This document shows, piece by piece, positions 42,301-43,274 of a stretch of DNA of 43,274 nucleotides (the stretch's first letter is position 1; each line of letters begins with the position of its first letter). A program made the position numbers and the translations under genes. The stretch covers positions 1 through 43,274 of the forward strand of contig NVXV01000025.1 in assembly GCA_002734085.1 (NCBI GenBank). The letters run 5' to 3'. Under the pieces are notes generated by a model that worked only from the letters and a program-made list of their open reading frames with translations, was not told where the DNA came from and did no database searches. The DNA is from Fluviicola sp. GTDB taxonomy: Bacteria; Bacteroidota; Bacteroidia; Flavobacteriales_D; Crocinitomicaceae.

Positions 42301-43274
42301 TGGAGCAGCTCCTAAAGGATTAATATCGTCATTAACAGTTATGATTTGTTCAACAAAAATATAATTGCCACAAGGGTCAGTTACTCTATATCTTCTAGTA
42401 ATTACTTCAGGACACGTATTTCCATCAGAAGTATCGTCTTCCCAAATAACTGTTGGGGCACCATTGTTGTCAGCTTCATCATTTACAATTGTTGGGTCAG
42501 GGGCAGGTACATCACCAACACATTGCACATTTACCGGTGCTGGATTGGATGCTGTTGGATCAATAGGGTCTGTAATAAGTATTAATTGTTCTACTTCAAT
42601 AAAGTTACCACAATCATCTTCGACTCTATAAGTTCTAGTAATTGTCTCTGGACAAGTGTTTCCATCTGAAACATCACTCACAAAAGTAACCGTAGGGTTT
42701 ACAGTACAGTTATCTGCTTCATCTGTAACTTCTGTTGGGTCTGGAGCGGGTGCTGGACCACCAGGTATAGTTATGTCTGGAGGATTCGATGCAGTAGGAT
42801 CTGTGTCGTCGTTGACAGTAATGATTTGATCTACTTCGATAAAGTTACCACAACCATCTTCTATTCGGTAGGTTCTAGTAATCACTTCAGGACAATTGTT
42901 TCCGTCTGAAGCATCACCAACGTGAGTAACGGTTGGATTTGCAGTACAGTTATCAGACACACCTGTTACATCAGCGATATTCGCCGCAGGAACATCTCCA
43001 ATACATTGAACAGCAACGTCAGCTGGCGGTGTACCAGTTGGAGCAATGTCATCATTAACAGTAATGATTTGATCTACTTCAATAAAGTTACCACAATCAT
43101 CTTGAACCCTATAAGTTCTAGTAATAATTTCTGGACAGGCATTTCCGTCTGAAACATCACCAACGTGAGTAACAATTGGATTTGCAGTACAGTTATCAGA
43201 CACACCTGTTACATCAGCGATATTCGCTGCAGGAACATCTCCAATACATTGAACAGCAACGTCAGCTGGAGCAG
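39382..43274 (-). CDS. Giant repeat adhesin with type B T9SS (gliding-motility) C-terminal domain, 5' end outside the window
   Basis: At least 1297 residues; the frame is open to the right edge, so the N-terminus is missing. Order in the visible part: one partial and nine complete tandem domains of 80-82 residues, each normally with four Cys (VQC, DNC, TCP, DCG); a segment with LCGANDGFVTISGLNPGESY of the kind found in SprB-like adhesins; two Ig-like domains (NAGVDQTVCENETVTLTA, DAGNDIYICDGDIVTLSA); PKD domains, the last with YEWDFGDG; and a C-terminal gliding-motility-associated sorting domain (YFVPNTFTPDENKFNETF, YTLLIFDRWGEVIFES, GTYVWKIEFK). It should be exported by T9SS and shown on the surface as an adhesin. 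A GTG at 43203 is inside a repeat, not a start. Confidence 0.93.
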   Translation of the reverse strand, partial: APADVAVQCIGDVPAANIADVTGVSDNCTANPIVTHVGDVSDGNACPEIITRTYRVQDDCGNFIEVDQIITVNDDIAPTGTPPADVAVQCIGDVPAANIADVTGVSDNCTANPTVTHVGDASDGNNCPEVITRTYRIEDGCGNFIEVDQIITVNDDTDPTASNPPDITIPGGPAPAPDPTEVTDEADNCTVNPTVTFVSDVSDGNTCPETITRTYRVEDDCGNFIEVEQLILITDPIDPTASNPAPVNVQCVGDVPAPDPTIVNDEADNNGAPTVIWEDDTSDGNTCPEVITRRYRVTDPCGNYIFVEQIITVNDDINPLGAAPVDIAVQCIGDVPAANIADVTGVSDNCTANPTVTHVGDVSDGNTCPETITRTYRVEDDCGNFIEMDQIITVNDDINPTGTAPGDIAVQCIGDVPVEDITEVTGVSDNCTVNPTVTHVGDVSDGNTCPEIITRTYRVEDECGNFVEVDQIITVNDDINPLGAAPSNVIVQCIGDVPAANIADVTGVSDNCTANPTVTHVGDVSDGMTCPEKITRTYRVEDDCGNFIEVEQEIIINDDTDPTGNAPADVAVQCIGDVPAANTADVTGVSDNCTVNPAVTHVGDISDGNTCPEVITRTYRVEDDCGNFIEVDHIITINDDIDPNGNAPADLTVQCIGDVPAADITSLTGVSDNCTAAPAVVHVSDVSDGNTCPEVITRTYSITDDCGNFIEVEQIITVNDDTNPTASNPATTTVDCASDVPVVDIAVVIDEADNCTANPLVEFVSEVTDNNVCNGEELIRTYSVTDDCGNSINVTHTIIIDSYTPTFTLSSSDPTLCGANDGFVTISGLNPGESYDISYNGNPAQTVVTDANGDYVISNLAAGSYTDFSVNPSSCPLCVLVDNTNINLVDPNAPPINAGVDQTVCENETVTLTADNPNGANISWNNGVTDGTPFVPGVGTTNYTVTAELAGCTSTDLVVVTVNPLPNVDAGNDIYICDGDIVTLSASGADSYTWDNGITNGVPFTPTQTQTYTVEGNTLGCLNTDQVDVIVNDNPDVQFEADNLVGCVPQEVNFTNTTGGNVQACEWNIGGVVYNDCDVTHVFTQAGCYDVQLTVTSTDGCTSNSVIQDYVCIDGYPDASFSANPSELTSVFDQTQFTNGSNGASTYEWDFGDGYGSTEVNPSHTYPSEEEGEFEVQLIAISQYGCTDTAYLIINVLEELLYFVPNTFTPDENKFNETFKPIFTSGFDPQDYTLLIFDRWGEVIFESNNASIGWDGTYGAESSDIVKDGTYVWKIEFKTKYDDERKVEVGHVNLLR
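40873..43274 (-). repeat. Tandem 243-bp coding repeats of the adhesin
   Basis: Units in protein order: 43274-43057 (partial), 43056-42814, 42813-42574, 42573-42334, 42333-42091, 42090-41848, 41847-41605, 41604-41362, 41361-41119 and 41118-40873. Most are 243 bp (81 residues); the third and fourth are 240, the last 246. Protein consensus: NDDxxPxGxAPxDVxVQCIGD, then VPAANIADVTGVSDNC, TANPTVTHVGDVSDGNTC, PEVITRTYRVEDDCGNFI and EVDQIITV. The array continues past the window edge. Confidence 0.93.

Noticed and set aside
43201-43203. GTG as the start codon of the adhesin
   Set aside because: It encodes the Val of TGVSDNC inside a repeat, and the frame is open with repeat sequence to the window edge.
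40873-43274. Regular repeats as a possible CRISPR array
   Set aside because: The 243-bp unit is coding throughout, has no repeat/spacer structure and no cas genes are nearby.
1-43274. tRNA, rRNA, riboswitch, prophage, toxin-antitoxin or defence genes
   Set aside because: No tRNA-like T-loop in any intergenic region, no known riboswitch pattern in leaders, and no integrase, transposase, phage, nuclease-defence or toxin signatures in any supported protein.

Overview
The window looks like chromosome from an AT-rich marine-type member of the Bacteroidota, most likely order Flavobacteriales (perhaps the Crocinitomicaceae/Cryomorphaceae side). The evidence is two type IX secretion (T9SS) cargo proteins with type A and type B C-terminal sorting domains, an OmpA/PD40/TPR protein of PorE type, DUF1573 and DUF4294 proteins, a long NusB, and promoters of the TTTG-N19-TAnnTTTG kind used by the sigma factor of this phylum. 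No tRNA, rRNA, CRISPR array, prophage, transposase or obvious genomic island was seen. Most of the window is ordinary core genome.

Layout. 1-159: hairpin-rich, REP-like non-coding DNA. 160-3564 (minus): end of a surface polysaccharide locus, with a formyltransferase, a polysaccharide deacetylase-like protein and an initiating sugar phosphotransferase with an unusual N-terminus. 3694-8245 (minus): uvrA tightly coupled behind an MsbA-like ABC exporter. 8346-11118 (plus): branched-chain amino acid dehydrogenase, nusB, a DUF1573 lipoprotein and yajC, closed by a strong terminator. 11240-14219: DUF4294 protein, a small lipoprotein and a large RluA-type pseudouridine synthase. 14356-18681 (plus): pheT-bioD-bioA, translationally coupled by overlapping start and stop codons. 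18855-24854: T9SS cargo protein, pepT, a TPR protein and a membrane-bound SpoIIE-type phosphatase that carries a short duplicated relic of its own 3' end. 25069-29666 (plus): fabF, ribD, an EamA-type transporter and rocD. 29898-31945 (minus): a DivIC/FtsB-like protein and pruA. 32210-37186: TPR membrane protein, msrA, a Spy/LTXXQ-like periplasmic protein, an LRR protein, a CPBP protease and an MscS channel. 37197-43274 (minus): a PorE-like OmpA protein downstream of a giant repeat adhesin that runs off the right edge.

How genes work together. rocD and pruA give ornithine -> glutamate semialdehyde -> glutamate, and each has a recognisable phylum-type promoter. bioD and bioA supply two consecutive steps of biotin synthesis. 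The adhesin (type B sorting domain) and the PorE-like protein fit the T9SS/gliding or adhesion machinery, but the PorP/SprF-type partner that often sits between such genes is absent here.

The least ordinary parts are the 243-bp tandem repeats of the adhesin with a complementary cysteine loss in two adjacent repeats, the SpoIIE 3'-end relic, and the sugar transferase with a soluble methyltransferase-like N-terminal half. I found no convincing new multi-gene system.
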